The position numbers were made by a program, and so were the translations under genes. Positions 19,513 to 29,027 of a DNA stretch of 64,000 nucleotides are shown piece by piece (the stretch's first letter is position 1; every line of letters begins with the position of its first letter). The notes under the pieces were generated by a model. That model was not told where the DNA came from and made no database searches. It saw only the letters and a program-made list of their open reading frames with translations. The DNA is from Haliea sp. E1-2-M8 (GTDB lineage: Bacteria > Pseudomonadota > Gammaproteobacteria > Pseudomonadales > Halieaceae), in NCBI RefSeq assembly GCF_030649675.1, contig NZ_JAUTDR010000010.1, forward strand, positions 9,416 through 73,415, in the 5' to 3' direction.

Positions 19513-21849
19513 TCAGAACTGAAACTTGTACGTCAGGTACCATTGTGCCGGGCGGGCGACGACAACCTCCCGGGATTGGAAGGCGTCGCCGGCAACCCCT
19601 GTCACAAAGTAATCTTCGTCGGTCAGATTGGTTCCGCCGAATGTCAGGCGGTGGGTGTCGGCGGCACTTACCCAGCTGATACTGGCGTCGAGCACGGTAT
19701 AGCTGTCTTGCGCGATCACAGGTGTATTGAAGGCATCGTTAAAGGTCTGTGACTGATAAGCCGCGTTGGCGCGGGCGATAATGGCCGCGCCATTCGCCAG
19801 GCCAAACTCTTTGGAGCCAGCCAGATTGAACGTCCACTCCGGAACCCGTTCGAAGTCGTTGCTTTTGGGGAACAGCGCGGTGGCCTCATCCAGTTCGTCA
19901 TAGGAGGCGTCGATATAGCCCACCCCGGCGTCGAACACCCAGCCGCCGCCGGGCACCAGCTTTGCCTCCAGCTCAAAACCATCGATACTGGCGCTGCCGG
20001 CGTTTTCGGTAACCGGAGCGACACTGGTGAATACCTGGATCTGCAGGTCGTCATAATCAGTATGAAACACTGCGCCGTTCAGGGTGAAGCGCTTGTCGGC
20101 GGACGCGTACTTGAAACCCAGTTCGTAGACTTCGACAAACTCCGGATCAAACGTGGGAATAAGATCGATGTCCGGTGTCCCGGGAGGAGCGGTAAAACCG
20201 GCCACGATGGGAGGGAATACCCGCTGGGTAAAACCACCCGATTTGAAACCCTCAGAGTAACTACCGTAGATCATCAGAGGGTCATTCACATGGTAGGAGA
20301 GAGTCACCATCGGTGTCGTCTCTTCGATCTCGACTTCCTTCTCCACGAAGGGAAGAACGCGTGCGCCCGGCTGCAAAAAGGGCGCATCGAGCTGGGGGTC
20401 GCCGGTGCCGGAGAATGGGTTGCTGAAAATTATCTGGTCAGGCAGGAATTTCTTGTCTTCCTCGGTATAGCGCAGGCCAAGGGTGAGGCTCCACTTTTGC
20501 GCAAAGTCGTAGGTAAGCTGGCCATAAACGGCCCGGGCTTCATTGTCGAAGGCACCACCACTGCGAAAGCTCGAAATGGCGAAATCGAGCAGATTGATGT
20601 TGTTGCCTTCCTCCTTGAAATAGTAGGCACCAAGAATCCAGCTCAGCGCGTTCATTTCACCCAGCAGTTGAAACTCCTGGCTGAACTGATCCTGTTGTAG
20701 ATCGTCGAAGAACTGGGATATCAGTTGTGGTGAGTGATCCCCGTCACGGGAAAACTGGCTGTCGAGGTCGCGAAATGCAGTGATGGAACGCAATTCCAGG
20801 CCTTCACTGGGCCTCCAGCTCACGTTCGTACTCGCCCCCCACAGATCCAGCTCCGAAAATGCAGGGGCTGTGCCTGCATTGAAGTCATCGCCCTGGATAT
20901 AACGGTTGTCGTAACAACCCGGGACCGCCAGGTTCAGCTCCATACCGGGTACCGCGCAGGGCGCGGGCGGACCACCGGCCGCGAGGTTGGCGCCGACATT
21001 GTGAATGACTGCCATGGGAGGCGTTTGCGGATCGATCGGGTTGCCGTGGTTAATGTCGACCAGGGTAAATGCAGGTCCATTCTCGCGATCCCGGGTTGCG
21101 TCCACAGCAAAATCCACTGTGAGGTTCGAAGAGGGCAGCCAGCGTAGAGCGACTCTTCCTGTCAGGGTGTCGTCATCGCCCAGATCAACTCCGTCCTCCC
21201 GCGTGACATAGCCGTCGCGGTTGAAACTTGCCACGCTCAGCGTGGAACGAAGTGTGTCACTGAGCGGGATATCAATGCTCGCGGAGAGATCGGCGCGGTT
21301 GTCGTCGCCCACGGTCGCGGATACGCTGCCGCCGAGTTCAGGTCCCGGCTTGCGGGTGGTCAAGCTGATCGCACCGCCTATCGTGTTGCGCCCAAACAGC
21401 GTGCCCTGGGGGCCGCGGAGGACCTCCACCTGCTGGACATCGATCAGGTCCAGAATCGCCCCCACGGACCGGGCGATATAAACCCCATCCACGTAGATGC
21501 CTACTCCGGGCTCTGTGGTGGGCAGAAACTCCTTCTGGCCCACACCCCGGATATAGACAGCCGCGGAATTACTGGAACCACTGAAGCTCGGATTGTTCTG
21601 GAATGTCAGATTGGGCGTATAGCTGGCAATCTGCCCGATATTGGTAATGCCACGATATTCGAGCGTGTCGCCCGAAAACGCCGAGATGGCGATAGGGGCG
21701 TCTTGCAACCCTTCTTCGCGTTTGCGCGCCGTGACTACCACTTCTTCCAGCAATGCCGAGGTTCTGTCCTGTTGCGCCCAGGCAGGCAAAGCGCTCGGGA
21801 AGACAAGCAGCGGCAGCGCCGCGAATGCTACTGATTTGCAGGGGACCAT
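19513..21849 (-). CDS. TonB-dependent outer-membrane receptor
   Basis: From the ATG at 21849 the protein is 778 residues. It is preceded by GGAG five bases upstream and begins with a signal peptide ending in SALPAWAQQ. A TonB-box-like EEVVVTARKR comes next, then a plug domain (SFSGSSNSAAVYIRGVGQ, QVEVLRGPQGTLFGRNTIGGAI) and a 22-strand barrel ending in LTYKFQF with a terminal Phe. An earlier ATG at 21900 lacks a ribosome site. The family imports large or poorly soluble molecules; here it heads a run of oxidoreductase genes, suggesting it imports their substrate. Confidence 0.93.
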   Translation of the reverse strand: MVPCKSVAFAALPLLVFPSALPAWAQQDRTSALLEEVVVTARKREEGLQDAPIAISAFSGDTLEYRGITNIGQIASYTPNLTFQNNPSFSGSSNSAAVYIRGVGQKEFLPTTEPGVGIYVDGVYIARSVGAILDLIDVQQVEVLRGPQGTLFGRNTIGGAISLTTRKPGPELGGSVSATVGDDNRADLSASIDIPLSDTLRSTLSVASFNRDGYVTREDGVDLGDDDTLTGRVALRWLPSSNLTVDFAVDATRDRENGPAFTLVDINHGNPIDPQTPPMAVIHNVGANLAAGGPPAPCAVPGMELNLAVPGCYDNRYIQGDDFNAGTAPAFSELDLWGASTNVSWRPSEGLELRSITAFRDLDSQFSRDGDHSPQLISQFFDDLQQDQFSQEFQLLGEMNALSWILGAYYFKEEGNNINLLDFAISSFRSGGAFDNEARAVYGQLTYDFAQKWSLTLGLRYTEEDKKFLPDQIIFSNPFSGTGDPQLDAPFLQPGARVLPFVEKEVEIEETTPMVTLSYHVNDPLMIYGSYSEGFKSGGFTQRVFPPIVAGFTAPPGTPDIDLIPTFDPEFVEVYELGFKYASADKRFTLNGAVFHTDYDDLQIQVFTSVAPVTENAGSASIDGFELEAKLVPGGGWVFDAGVGYIDASYDELDEATALFPKSNDFERVPEWTFNLAGSKEFGLANGAAIIARANAAYQSQTFNDAFNTPVIAQDSYTVLDASISWVSAADTHRLTFGGTNLTDEDYFVTGVAGDAFQSREVVVARPAQWYLTYKFQF

Positions 21850-21978
21850 GATCGCTCCAAGATGAATAGATTTTATTTCTTGTCTATTGTCCTGGATCAA
21901 TTATTGGCAGCATTCAAGCAGCGTTACTATTCAGCTACTGCGGGCAATGTGCAGTTGCTGCGGATTTCTGAACTGCCG

Positions 21979-23346
21979 CTACAGCCAGCCGGTCAGCTTG
22001 CCCTTGCCCTTGGCCTTGGCCGGGGATGCCCGTACTGCCTGAATCACGTTGCCCTGCAGTTCCAGGATTTCAAAGCGGTAGTCGGCAATGGCCAGGCCAG
22101 CATTGCCATCCGGAAACGATTCCAGATACTCCAGAATCAGCCCGCTCAGGGTTTTCGGGCCGTCTGTCGGCAGCTGCCAGTTGAGGGCCTTGTTGACCTC
22201 CCGAAGGTTGGCGTTGCCGGCGATAATATAGCTGCCGTCGCGCTGGGCGAAGATGGTCTCGCTGTCGTCCCCCATGCGCGAAGTGAACTCGCCCACAATT
22301 TCCTCAAGAATATCTTCCAGGGCGACGATGCCCATGACCTCGCCGTACTCGTCCACCACAATGGCCAGCCGCAGCTTGTTTTTCTGGAAGTGCACCAGCT
22401 GGGTGTGCAGCGGTGTACTCTCGGGTATGAAGTAGGGCTTGTCCATCTCCCGTTCCAGCGCATCGCGGTCCAGGCCCTGCTTGTCGATGATGCGGCTGAT
22501 ATTGCGCATGTGCAGGACCCCGACGATATTGTTGATATCGTCGCACCAGACCGGCAGGCGGGTATGGTTACTGGCCTGGACACAGCGCAGGATTTCCTCG
22601 TCACTGTCGTCCAGGTCTATGCCGTAAACTTCGTTGCGCGGCACCATTACGTCATCCACCGAGACCTCTTCCAGGTCAAGGATGTTCAGCAGCATGCCAC
22701 GGTGGCGGGGCGGAATCAGCGCGCCCGCCTCGGTAACGATGGTGCGCAGCTCCTCGGAGGAGACATGCTCCTCGGTGGACGCCGCGGGATCCACCCCAAG
22801 TAACCGCAGCAGGGCGTTGGTAACGCTGTTCACCAGCCATACGACCGGGTACATCACTTTCATCAGTGGCAGCAGGATAATGCTGGCCGGAAAGGCAACG
22901 CGTTCCGGATGCAGGGCAGCGATGGTCTTGGGGGTGATTTCCGCGAACACCAGGATCACCAGGGTCAGCGCAATAGTGGCGATGGCAATGCCGGCATCAC
23001 CCCACAGGCGAATCGCGATCACGGTGGCGATGGCGGAGGCGAGAATGTTGACCAGGTTGTTGCCGATCAGGATCAGGCCGATCAGCCGGTCCGGCCGGTC
23101 CAGCAGCTTGCTGGCTCGGCGGGCGCCCCTGTGATTCTGCTTGCGAAGATGTTTCAGCCGGTAACGGTTGAGGGTCATCATGCCGGTTTCTGAGCTGGAG
23201 AAGAAACCGGATAGCAGAATGAGGACTACCAGGACTGAGTATAAGAGACCCAGCGGTGCTTCGTTCAAAGCGGGGGCGGACCTTTGGCATGAATTGGTTG
23301 ACCATCTTGAAGAAAAAGCCGGGCGGGAGCAAGCCCTGCGGACCAT
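21979..23346 (-). CDS. CNNM/CorC-HlyC family membrane protein (YfjD-like)
   Basis: Up to 455 residues, with three or four N-terminal membrane helices (DUF21; SGFFSSSETGMMTLNRYRLKH and AEITPKTIAALHPE are diagnostic), a tandem CBS pair in the middle (MVPRNEVYGIDLDDSDEEIL; ALEDILEEIVGEF) and a C-terminal CorC_HlyC domain. Members are linked to magnesium or cobalt export. The start is uncertain: family similarity begins near LNEAPLGLLYSVL, where a TTG at 23268 could serve, while the ATG at 23346 gives 26 extra unlike residues. It follows ypjD as in E. coli. Confidence 0.9.
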   Translation of the reverse strand: MVRRACSRPAFSSRWSTNSCQRSAPALNEAPLGLLYSVLVVLILLSGFFSSSETGMMTLNRYRLKHLRKQNHRGARRASKLLDRPDRLIGLILIGNNLVNILASAIATVIAIRLWGDAGIAIATIALTLVILVFAEITPKTIAALHPERVAFPASIILLPLMKVMYPVVWLVNSVTNALLRLLGVDPAASTEEHVSSEELRTIVTEAGALIPPRHRGMLLNILDLEEVSVDDVMVPRNEVYGIDLDDSDEEILRCVQASNHTRLPVWCDDINNIVGVLHMRNISRIIDKQGLDRDALEREMDKPYFIPESTPLHTQLVHFQKNKLRLAIVVDEYGEVMGIVALEDILEEIVGEFTSRMGDDSETIFAQRDGSYIIAGNANLREVNKALNWQLPTDGPKTLSGLILEYLESFPDGNAGLAIADYRFEILELQGNVIQAVRASPAKAKGKGKLTGWL

Positions 23347-23360
23347 CTATTGCGGGCAGC

Positions 23361-24164
23361 TCAGCCGCGCTGCAGGATCAGTTCCAGGACCAGTTTGGAG
23401 CCGAAGAAGGCCAGCATCAGCAGGGCGAAGCCGCCCAGGGTGAAGCGGACTGCGGTCTGGCTGCGCCAACCCATCTGGTAGCGGCCCCAGAGCAGGGTGG
23501 AATAGATCACCCAGGCCACCAGCGTGAGCACGGTCTTGTGCACCAGGTGCTGGGCAAAGATATCCTCCAGGAACAGGAAGCCGGAGGCGATGGCCACGGT
23601 CAGCAGCACCACGCCGGCCCAGAGCAGCTCGAATAGCATGGTCTCCATCAGCTGCAGCGGGGGCAGAAAGCTGACAATGCCGGTGGCGCGATGCTGTTTG
23701 AGACTGCGGTCCTGCACCGCCACCAGCGCCGCCTGCGCCGCCGCCAGAGTCAGTACCGCATACGACAGGATGGAGGCGGCTATATGCAACAACAGGCCCC
23801 GGCCCAGGGTGTCGGGGGTGGTGCCGGAGTGGGGTGCAAAAGCGGAGATCAGTACCGCGGCCGCCGACAGCGGCATCAGTGCTACCAGCAGGTTTTGCAG
23901 CGGGCGCCGCACCAGCCAGGCGATGCAGGCGACATTGATCACCAGGAAAATCAGTGCCAGGATCTTGTAGAAGCCCAGGTGGACGGCGTGATCATCAAAA
24001 ATGCTGAACCAGGCCACCAGGGCGTGGCAAACCAGGGCCACGGCGCCCATGCCAATCACGGCGCCGCTGAGCCGCGGCCGCCGCTGCAGTATGTGCGACA
24101 GATGCAGGCCTGCGGCGGCGAAGTACAGCAGCGCGGCAACAATGGCTAGCAGGGGCAGCGGCAT
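23361..24164 (-). CDS. ypjD: YpjD-like inner-membrane protein, cytochrome c assembly (CcsA) family
   Basis: A 267-residue membrane protein with about eight hydrophobic helices and the CcsA-family features HLGFYKILAL, GLLLHIAASILSYAVLTLAA and, near the C terminus, HLVHKTVLTLVAWVIYSTLL. Histidines in these helices resemble heme-handling positions of CcsA/CcmC. It is divergent from ffh and followed by a CorC-type gene, the same arrangement as E. coli ypjD/yfjD beside ffh. Function is not established. Confidence 0.88.
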   Translation of the reverse strand: MPLPLLAIVAALLYFAAAGLHLSHILQRRPRLSGAVIGMGAVALVCHALVAWFSIFDDHAVHLGFYKILALIFLVINVACIAWLVRRPLQNLLVALMPLSAAAVLISAFAPHSGTTPDTLGRGLLLHIAASILSYAVLTLAAAQAALVAVQDRSLKQHRATGIVSFLPPLQLMETMLFELLWAGVVLLTVAIASGFLFLEDIFAQHLVHKTVLTLVAWVIYSTLLWGRYQMGWRSQTAVRFTLGGFALLMLAFFGSKLVLELILQRG

Positions 24165-24261
24165 GTTTGGGGGTTGGACCCGGGTGACGTATACTGCGCA
24201 CCTTTGTACCGATTTGTCCGGCCATAATCAATAGCGTCGGCCGCTGCCGAGAGTCATTCCA

Positions 24262-25641
24262 ATGTTTGAGAGCCTTTCCGATCGCCTGTCGCAGAGCCTG
24301 CGTTCCATTACCGGCAAGGCGCGCCTGACAGAAGACAACATTCAGGACACCCTGCGCGAAGTGCGCATGGCGCTGCTGGAAGCGGATGTGGCGCTGCCGG
24401 TGGTCAAGGATTTTGTCGAGGCGGTGAAGCAGCGCGCCCTGGGCCAGGAGGTAATGAAGAGCCTGAGCCCGGGCCAGGCTTTCCTGCGGATTGTGCAGGC
24501 AGAGCTGGAAGCGGTCATGGGTTCCGCCAATGAGGGGCTCAACCTGGCGGTGCAGCCGCCGGCGGTGATCCTCATGGCCGGCCTCCAGGGTGCGGGCAAG
24601 ACCACCTCGGTGGCCAAGCTGGCGCGCCTGCTCAGGGAGCGGGAAAAGAAGTCCGTCACTGTGGTCAGCGCCGACGTCTACCGGCCCGCGGCGATCAAGC
24701 AACTGGAGACGCTGGCCGCCGAGGTCGGAGTGGACTTCTTCCCCAGCCAGCCCGAGCAGAAGCCGGTGGACATTGTGCTGGCGGCGATGAATCACGCCCG
24801 TATCCGCTTCAGCGATGTGTTGATCATCGACACCGCCGGCCGCCTGGCCATCGACGAGGCCATGATGGCCGAGATCGCCGAGCTGCACCGGGTCAGCAAA
24901 CCGGCGGAAACCCTGTTCGTGGTCGATGCCATGACCGGCCAGGACGCGGCCACCACGGCCAAGGCCTTTGGCGAGGCCCTGCCCCTGACCGGGGTCATTC
25001 TCACCAAGGTGGATGCGGACAGCCGTGGCGGTGCCGCCCTGTCGGTGCGCACCATTACCGGCAAGCCGATCAAGTTTCTGGGGGTCGGGGAGAAGACCCA
25101 GGCCCTGGATCCGTTCCACCCGGACCGGCTTGCGTCGCGCATCCTCGGCATGGGCGATGTGCTCTCGCTGATCGAGGAGGCGGAGCAGAAGGTCGACAAG
25201 GACAAGGCCGAGCGTCTGGCGCGCAAGGTCAAGAAAGGCGGCCGCTTCGACCTCGAGGATTTCCGCGACCAGCTCCAGCAGATGAACAACATGGGGGGGG
25301 TCACCGGCATGCTGGACAAGCTGCCGGGTATGGGCAACGTGGCGCAGATGGCGCAGCAGAATCTGGATATGAAGATGTTCGCCCGCATGGAGGCGATGAT
25401 CAACTCCATGACGCCCCGGGAGCGCCGCAATCCCGACATCATTGTCGGCTCGCGCAAGCGTCGTATCACCAAGGGCTCCGGCACCCAGGTACAGGACCTC
25501 AATCGCCTGCTGAAGCAGCACAAGCAGATGCAGAAGATGATGAAAAAGATGAAGGGCGGGGGCATGGAAAAGATGATGCGCGGCCTCGGCGGCATGATGC
25601 CCCCCGGCGGCGGCTCCGGTGGCGGCTTCCCGTTCCGGTAA
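24262..25641 (+). CDS. ffh: signal recognition particle protein Ffh
   Basis: Ffh binds signal sequences of nascent membrane proteins together with 4.5S RNA. The 459-residue protein has an N-terminal helical bundle, a GTPase domain with P-loop GLQGAGKTTSVAKLA near 105, DTAGRLAIDEAM near 190, TKVDADSRGGAAL near 250, and a methionine-rich M domain from about 300 (QMQKMMKKMKGGGMEKMM) ending in a glycine-rich tail. The ATG at 24262 fits the family start MFESLSDRLSQSLR. A hairpin with a T-run follows at 25666. Confidence 0.98.
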   Translation: MFESLSDRLSQSLRSITGKARLTEDNIQDTLREVRMALLEADVALPVVKDFVEAVKQRALGQEVMKSLSPGQAFLRIVQAELEAVMGSANEGLNLAVQPPAVILMAGLQGAGKTTSVAKLARLLREREKKSVTVVSADVYRPAAIKQLETLAAEVGVDFFPSQPEQKPVDIVLAAMNHARIRFSDVLIIDTAGRLAIDEAMMAEIAELHRVSKPAETLFVVDAMTGQDAATTAKAFGEALPLTGVILTKVDADSRGGAALSVRTITGKPIKFLGVGEKTQALDPFHPDRLASRILGMGDVLSLIEEAEQKVDKDKAERLARKVKKGGRFDLEDFRDQLQQMNNMGGVTGMLDKLPGMGNVAQMAQQNLDMKMFARMEAMINSMTPRERRNPDIIVGSRKRRITKGSGTQVQDLNRLLKQHKQMQKMMKKMKGGGMEKMMRGLGGMMPPGGGSGGGFPFR

Positions 25642-25665
25642 GTCGTTAGCAACGCTGAAGATTTC

Positions 25666-25682
25666 AGCCCGCGAGGGCTTTT
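25666..25682 (+). terminator. short intrinsic terminator after ffh
   Basis: A five-base-pair stem (AGCCC / GGGCT) closed by a GCGA tetraloop is followed by four T residues, located 25 bases after the ffh stop. The stem is short, so termination may be partial. A TATGAT at 25702-25707 just downstream could be a -10 box for rpsP. Confidence 0.6.
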
Positions 25683-25800
25683 AAAACCCGCTGAAGTTCC
25701 GTATGATACGCCACCTTTGCGGCCGTGGTGCCGGTAGTTGCCGTGGCTATGGCGGAAACTTGGCCGCAGATCACGACTCATTATCAGGAATTAACAGAAT

Positions 25801-26049
25801 ATGGTAACAATTCGTCTTTCTCGTGGTGGTGCCAAGAAGCGCCCGTTCTATCACCTGACGGTAACTGACAGCCGCAAGTCACGTGACGGCCGCTTCATTG
25901 AGCGTGTGGGTTTCTTCAATCCCGTCGCTCGCGGCCAGGAAGTGCGTCTGCAGGTGAACGCCGAGCGCGTCGCCTTCTGGCAGGGCCAGGGTGCGCAGCT
26001 GTCCGAGCGCGTCGCCAAGCTGGTCAGGGAAGCCGGCACAGCCGCCTGA
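25801..26049 (+). CDS. rpsP: 30S ribosomal protein S16
   Basis: An 82-residue S16, beginning [19 protein letters not shown], with [19 protein letters not shown] following, all diagnostic of the family. It heads the rpsP-rimM-trmD-rplS operon. AGGA lies about ten bases before the ATG. Confidence 0.98.
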   Translation: MVTIRLSRGGAKKRPFYHLTVTDSRKSRDGRFIERVGFFNPVARGQEVRLQVNAERVAFWQGQGAQLSERVAKLVREAGTAA

Positions 26050-26064
26050 GCCGGTGCGGGTGGC

Positions 26065-26607
26065 ATGAGTGAACCGGCTGCCAGCGACCGACTCGTAATT
26101 GGCCGGATAACCGGCTGCTACGGGATCAAGGGCTGGGTCAAGATTCACTCCTACACCGAGCCGATGGAGAACTTCCTCGACTTCGGTGGCTGGATGGTAG
26201 AGCGTCGCGGTGGCCTGGAGGCCGTGGATTTCGATGTCGGTCGGCGTCAGGGCAAGGGTTTGGTGGCGCACATCCGCGGAGTTGATGACCGCAACCAGGC
26301 GGAGGCTTTCCACGGCCTTGAAGTCAGCGTTGAGGGCGGTGTGCTGCCCGAGCTGGAGGAAGGCGATTACTACTGGCACCAGCTGCAGGGCATGCAGGTC
26401 TGGTGCGGCACGGAGAACGGTCAGGTACTGCTCGGCGAAGTGGACTACCTGATTGAAACCGGTGCCAACGATGTGCTGGTGATCAAGCCCTGTGAGGGCA
26501 GTATCGACCAGCGGGAGCGGCTCATCCCCTGGCTTCCCGGCACCACCGTGAGACAGGTGGACGAGGCGGCAAAGAGGATCGAGGTAGACTGGTTCCCGGA
26601 GGATTAG
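26065..26607 (+). CDS. rimM: 16S rRNA processing protein RimM
   Basis: RimM assists 30S head assembly and binds S19. The 180-residue protein has the N-terminal barrel signature VIGRITGCYGIKGWVKIHSYTEP split over the first 35 residues, and a C-terminal PRC-barrel half with EGDYYWHQLQGMQV and NDVLVIKPCEG ending in LIPWLPG and VDWFPED. It starts 15 bases after rpsP. Confidence 0.97.
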   Translation: MSEPAASDRLVIGRITGCYGIKGWVKIHSYTEPMENFLDFGGWMVERRGGLEAVDFDVGRRQGKGLVAHIRGVDDRNQAEAFHGLEVSVEGGVLPELEEGDYYWHQLQGMQVWCGTENGQVLLGEVDYLIETGANDVLVIKPCEGSIDQRERLIPWLPGTTVRQVDEAAKRIEVDWFPED

Positions 26608-26636
26608 GGAGCGAGGCGGCGGAGGCGTGAGGGCAC

Positions 26637-27380
26637 ATGCACATAGCGGTAGTGACCCTGTTTCCGGAGATGTTCAACGCTGTCAGCGAGCACGGGATCA
26701 CCGGCCGCGCGGTGCAGCAGGGAGTGCTGGGCTTAAGCCACAGCAACCCACGCGAGTTTACGCAGGACCGCCATCGCACGGTGGATGACCGCCCCTTTGG
26801 TGGCGGTCCCGGCATGGTGATGAAGGTAGCCCCCCTGGAGCAGGCCATCGCGGCCGCCAGGGAGCAGGCCGGGGCGCGCAGCCGCGTGATCTACCTGTCG
26901 CCGCAGGGGCAACGGTTTGATCATCGCAAGGCGGTGAGCCTGGCGCAGGAGTCGGCGCTGGTGCTGGTGGCGGGCCGCTATGAGGGTGTGGATGAACGCC
27001 TGATCGAGAGCGAGATCGACGAAGAGCTCTCCATCGGCGACTACGTCCTGAGCGGCGGCGAGCTGGCGGCGATGGTGGTGATAGACGCCGTGATCCGCCA
27101 GCTGCCAGGGGTTTTGGGGCACGAGCTGTCGGCGCAGGAGGACTCCTTCGCGGACGGTCTGCTGGATTGCCCGCACTTCACCCGTCCCGAGGAGTACCGG
27201 GGCAGGACAGTGCCGGACGTATTGCTCAGCGGGGATCACGAGAAGATCCGCCGCTGGCGCCTGAAGCAGGCACTGGGCCGCACGCTGGAGCGGCGCCCGG
27301 ACCTGCTTGGGGGCAGGGCGTTGACGCCCGAGGAACAGGAGCTGCTGGCGCTGTATCGCCAGGAGCGGGGTTTGGCTTAA
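26637..27380 (+). CDS. trmD: tRNA (guanine-N1-)-methyltransferase TrmD
   Basis: TrmD methylates G37 in tRNAs to prevent frameshifting. The 247-residue SPOUT enzyme has [11 protein letters not shown] at the start, [15 protein letters not shown] near 45-60, [22 protein letters not shown] near 115, and the knot loop [15 protein letters not shown] near 135. The C-terminal helix bundle begins at RPEEYRG. It sits in the expected rpsP-rimM-trmD-rplS order. Confidence 0.98.
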   Translation: MHIAVVTLFPEMFNAVSEHGITGRAVQQGVLGLSHSNPREFTQDRHRTVDDRPFGGGPGMVMKVAPLEQAIAAAREQAGARSRVIYLSPQGQRFDHRKAVSLAQESALVLVAGRYEGVDERLIESEIDEELSIGDYVLSGGELAAMVVIDAVIRQLPGVLGHELSAQEDSFADGLLDCPHFTRPEEYRGRTVPDVLLSGDHEKIRRWRLKQALGRTLERRPDLLGGRALTPEEQELLALYRQERGLA

Positions 27381-27425
27381 TTTGCTAGCTGTGAAGCTAG
27401 GCACGGTAAACGACAGGAGCGCACC

Positions 27426-27785
27426 ATGAGCACCAACAAGATTATCTCTCAGCTTGACGCTGAACAAATGCAAAAGGATCTGCCCGAGTTCAGCCCCGGT
27501 GACACCGTGGTCGTTCAGGTCAAGGTCAAGGAAGGCACCCGCGAGCGTCTGCAGGCCTTCGAAGGCGTCTGCATCGCCAAGCGCAGCCGCGGACTGAACT
27601 CAGCGTTCACTGTGCGCAAGATCTCTCACGGGGTCGGCGTCGAGCGTACCTTCCAGGCCTACAGCCCGCTGGTCGACAGCGTCACGGTCAAGCGCCGCGG
27701 CGATGTGCGCCAGGCCAAGCTGTACTACCTGCGTGAGCTGTCTGGCAGGGCGGCGCGGATCAAGGAAAAGCTCACCGCCCGTTGA
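27426..27785 (+). CDS. rplS: 50S ribosomal protein L19
   Basis: A 119-residue L19 with [51 protein letters not shown] and the conserved C-terminal [18 protein letters not shown]. An ACAGGAGCG ribosome site precedes the ATG. An intrinsic terminator lies 20 bases after the stop, closing the operon. Confidence 0.98.
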   Translation: MSTNKIISQLDAEQMQKDLPEFSPGDTVVVQVKVKEGTRERLQAFEGVCIAKRSRGLNSAFTVRKISHGVGVERTFQAYSPLVDSVTVKRRGDVRQAKLYYLRELSGRAARIKEKLTAR

Positions 27786-27805
27786 GGCGCGAGGAATTCC
27801 CATGA

Positions 27806-27829
27806 AAGCGGCCTACAGGCCGCTTTTTT
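27806..27829 (+). terminator. intrinsic terminator of the rpsP-rplS operon
   Basis: An eight-base-pair stem AAGCGGCC / GGCCGCTT with a TACA loop runs into six T residues. It is located just after the rplS stop codon. Confidence 0.9.
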
Positions 27830-27864
27830 GCGTCTGGCGTCTGCGTTGGGTGCTACGGTCCGGC

Positions 27865-27978
27865 GCCCGGAGGTCCAGGCAGGGGCCGGCCGGACACGCC
27901 GTGTATACATCCATGTAGGCTCGGATGCGACATCCATGTCGCATACGGTCCGGCCAACCCCTGCCCGGACCTCCGGGC
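27865..27978. repeat. nested inverted-repeat element between rplS and xerD
   Basis: Two 31-base arms, 27865-27895 and 27948-27978, are inverted copies of each other with only three mismatches. Between them lies a perfect palindrome, ATGCGACAT-CC-ATGTCGCAT, at 27925-27944. An 11-base direct repeat TACGGTCCGGC occurs at 27854-27864 and 27944-27954. There is no open frame. The form is that of a dispersed intergenic element or non-autonomous mobile repeat. Confidence 0.85.
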
Positions 27979-28048
27979 TCAGTTCGGAGTAGCCCGAAGC
28001 TCGGTAGCCACATACTTACTCTCACGGCTTCCGTGGTAATCTTGCGCG

Positions 28049-28942
28049 ATGCCCGCAACTCATCCTGATATTGAGCACTATATTGACGCCATGTGGATGG
28101 AGCGGGGGCTTAGTGACAATACGCTGAGTGCCTATCGGCGGGATCTGAGTCAGTATCAGGCGTGGTTGGCGTCACGTGGCAGTGGAATCCTTCGCGCAGA
28201 TCGGGTGGATCTGCAGAGCTATCTGGGCGCGTGTTTGAAGAAGGGGCAGTCGCAGCGGTCGACGGCGCGCTTTATGTCCTGTGCGCGGAGTTTTTACCGG
28301 TTTCTGCTGCGCGAGGGTCGGCTGCAGGTGGACCCGACCCTGGACGTGGACAGCCCGAAGCTGGGGCGGCCGCTGCCGAAGTCGCTGTCGGAGCAGGATG
28401 TAGACAAACTGCTGGCGGCACCGGATACAGAACTGGCGTTGGAATTTCGCGATCGGGCGATGCTGGAGCTGCTGTACGCCTGTGGCCTGCGGGTATCGGA
28501 GTTGACCGGGCTGCAGTTGGTGCAGGTGAGTCTGAATCAGGGTGTGGTGCGGGTTTTTGGCAAGGGCAGCAAGGAGCGGCTGGTGCCGATGGGGGAGGAA
28601 GCCCTGAGCTGGCTGCAGCGCTTTTTGGCCGGGCCGCGGTCGGAACTGCTCAAGGGCATACCCTGCGATGTTGTCTTTCCCAGCCGCCGCGGGAGGCAGA
28701 TGACTCGCCAGACGTTCTGGTATCGTATTAAAATCTACGCCCGGCGCGCGGAGATCAACAAGCCGCTGTCTCCGCACACGTTGCGCCATGCCTTCGCGAC
28801 CCATCTGCTGAACCACGGCGCGGATCTGAGGGTGGTGCAGATGCTGCTGGGCCACAGCGACCTGACGACCACGCAGATCTACACCCATGTGGCGAAGCAG
28901 CGGATGCAGGAGCTGCATGCGAAGCATCACCCCCGTGGCTGA
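28049..28942 (+). CDS. xerD: site-specific tyrosine recombinase XerD
   Basis: XerD acts with XerC at dif to resolve chromosome dimers. The 297-residue protein has an N-terminal SAM-like core-binding domain (IDAMWMERGLSDNTLSAYRRD) and a catalytic domain with Arg in YACGLRVSELTGL near 147, Lys in FGKGSKERLVPMG, HTLRHAFATHLLNHGADLR near 243, LLGHSDLTTTQIYTHV with catalytic His and Tyr near 266-278. The following dsbC matches the standard gammaproteobacterial order xerD-dsbC-recJ, which supports XerD over other integrases. Confidence 0.96.
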   Translation: MPATHPDIEHYIDAMWMERGLSDNTLSAYRRDLSQYQAWLASRGSGILRADRVDLQSYLGACLKKGQSQRSTARFMSCARSFYRFLLREGRLQVDPTLDVDSPKLGRPLPKSLSEQDVDKLLAAPDTELALEFRDRAMLELLYACGLRVSELTGLQLVQVSLNQGVVRVFGKGSKERLVPMGEEALSWLQRFLAGPRSELLKGIPCDVVFPSRRGRQMTRQTFWYRIKIYARRAEINKPLSPHTLRHAFATHLLNHGADLRVVQMLLGHSDLTTTQIYTHVAKQRMQELHAKHHPRG

Positions 28943-29027
28943 GGAACTTGTACGTCTCGGCGCGCTCCAAACGGGCGCGGCGAACAGAATCCTGTCGGCT
29001 CAAGCGGCAGCAACCAGAGGATAGTCC

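Noticed and set aside
23995-25521. 508-codon open frame on the minus strand
   Set aside because: Antisense shadow of ffh.
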